Source: Phormidesmis priestleyi (GTDB lineage: Bacteria > Cyanobacteriota > Cyanobacteriia > Phormidesmidales > Phormidesmidaceae). From it: a DNA stretch of 6,201 bases. Numbering within the stretch: position 1 is the first letter of the stretch; each line of letters opens with the position of its first letter. The position numbers and the translations under genes were made by a program. The notes below the pieces were generated by a model that ran no database searches, had not been told where the DNA came from, and was given only the letters and a program-made list of their open reading frames with translations. This document shows positions 6,176 to 6,201 of this stretch, one piece after another. Location of the stretch: the NCBI GenBank assembly GCA_003242115.1, contig QBMP01000030.1:17957-24157 (forward strand), read 5' to 3'.

Positions 6176-6201
6176 CGTCATTTATGGCCAAAGTTATGAA
6201 C

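Noticed and set aside
6184..6201. ATG at 6184 (MAKVMN...) as the start of a next gene
   Set aside because: Only six codons are visible, with no ribosome binding site; nothing can be supported before the window ends.
1..6201. Insertion sequence or integrated element
   Set aside because: No transposase or integrase coding sequence, terminal inverted repeats or target duplications were seen; the repeats present are short local tandem duplications.

Overview
The window is almost certainly from a cyanobacterium. Five copies of the octamer GCGATCGC (the cyanobacterial HIP1 repeat) occur in 6.2 kb, at 1399-1406, 2085-2092, 3035-3042, 3456-3463 and 4443-4450. The large PAS/GAF hybrid kinase is also typical of that phylum. 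I cannot assign a genus.

Layout: (1) 3-188, + strand: the last ~61 codons of a membrane protein whose start lies outside the window; it looks like the C-terminal membrane end of a CHASE2-type sensor. (2) 205-2717, - strand: a two-gene operon read right to left, with a Rieske non-heme iron oxygenase first and a probable 8-oxoguanine deaminase second, separated by about 32 bp. (3) About 2718-2998: a divergent intergenic region with a perfect palindrome (TTGTATACAA), an array of 11-bp direct repeats, and a short ATG-initiated reading frame preceded by a ribosome binding site. (4) 2999-6175, + strand: a soluble hybrid histidine kinase (shortened GAF, four PAS, HisKA, HATPase, receiver). The last 26 bp hold nothing I can assign.

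The oxygenase and deaminase suggest oxidative purine catabolism. The deaminase is expected to turn 8-oxoguanine into urate. A Rieske oxygenase is already known in bacterial purine oxidation (the HpxDE system of Klebsiella), so the linked oxygenase could plausibly supply an 8-oxopurine. That step is inference. The kinase is divergent and has no output domain or cognate regulator in view; nothing in the sequence proves that it controls the neighbouring pair.

The clearest anomalies lie around the divergent region. The kinase's best-looking start (ATG 2954 with an RBS) is cut off after 11 codons by an in-frame TAA, and the long frame resumes from a TTG. The GAF core appears to have lost its middle, which is replaced by a four-copy QSP-type peptide repeat. 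Several short tandem duplications cluster in the two 5' gene ends. I found no CRISPR array, transposase, tRNA or rRNA.
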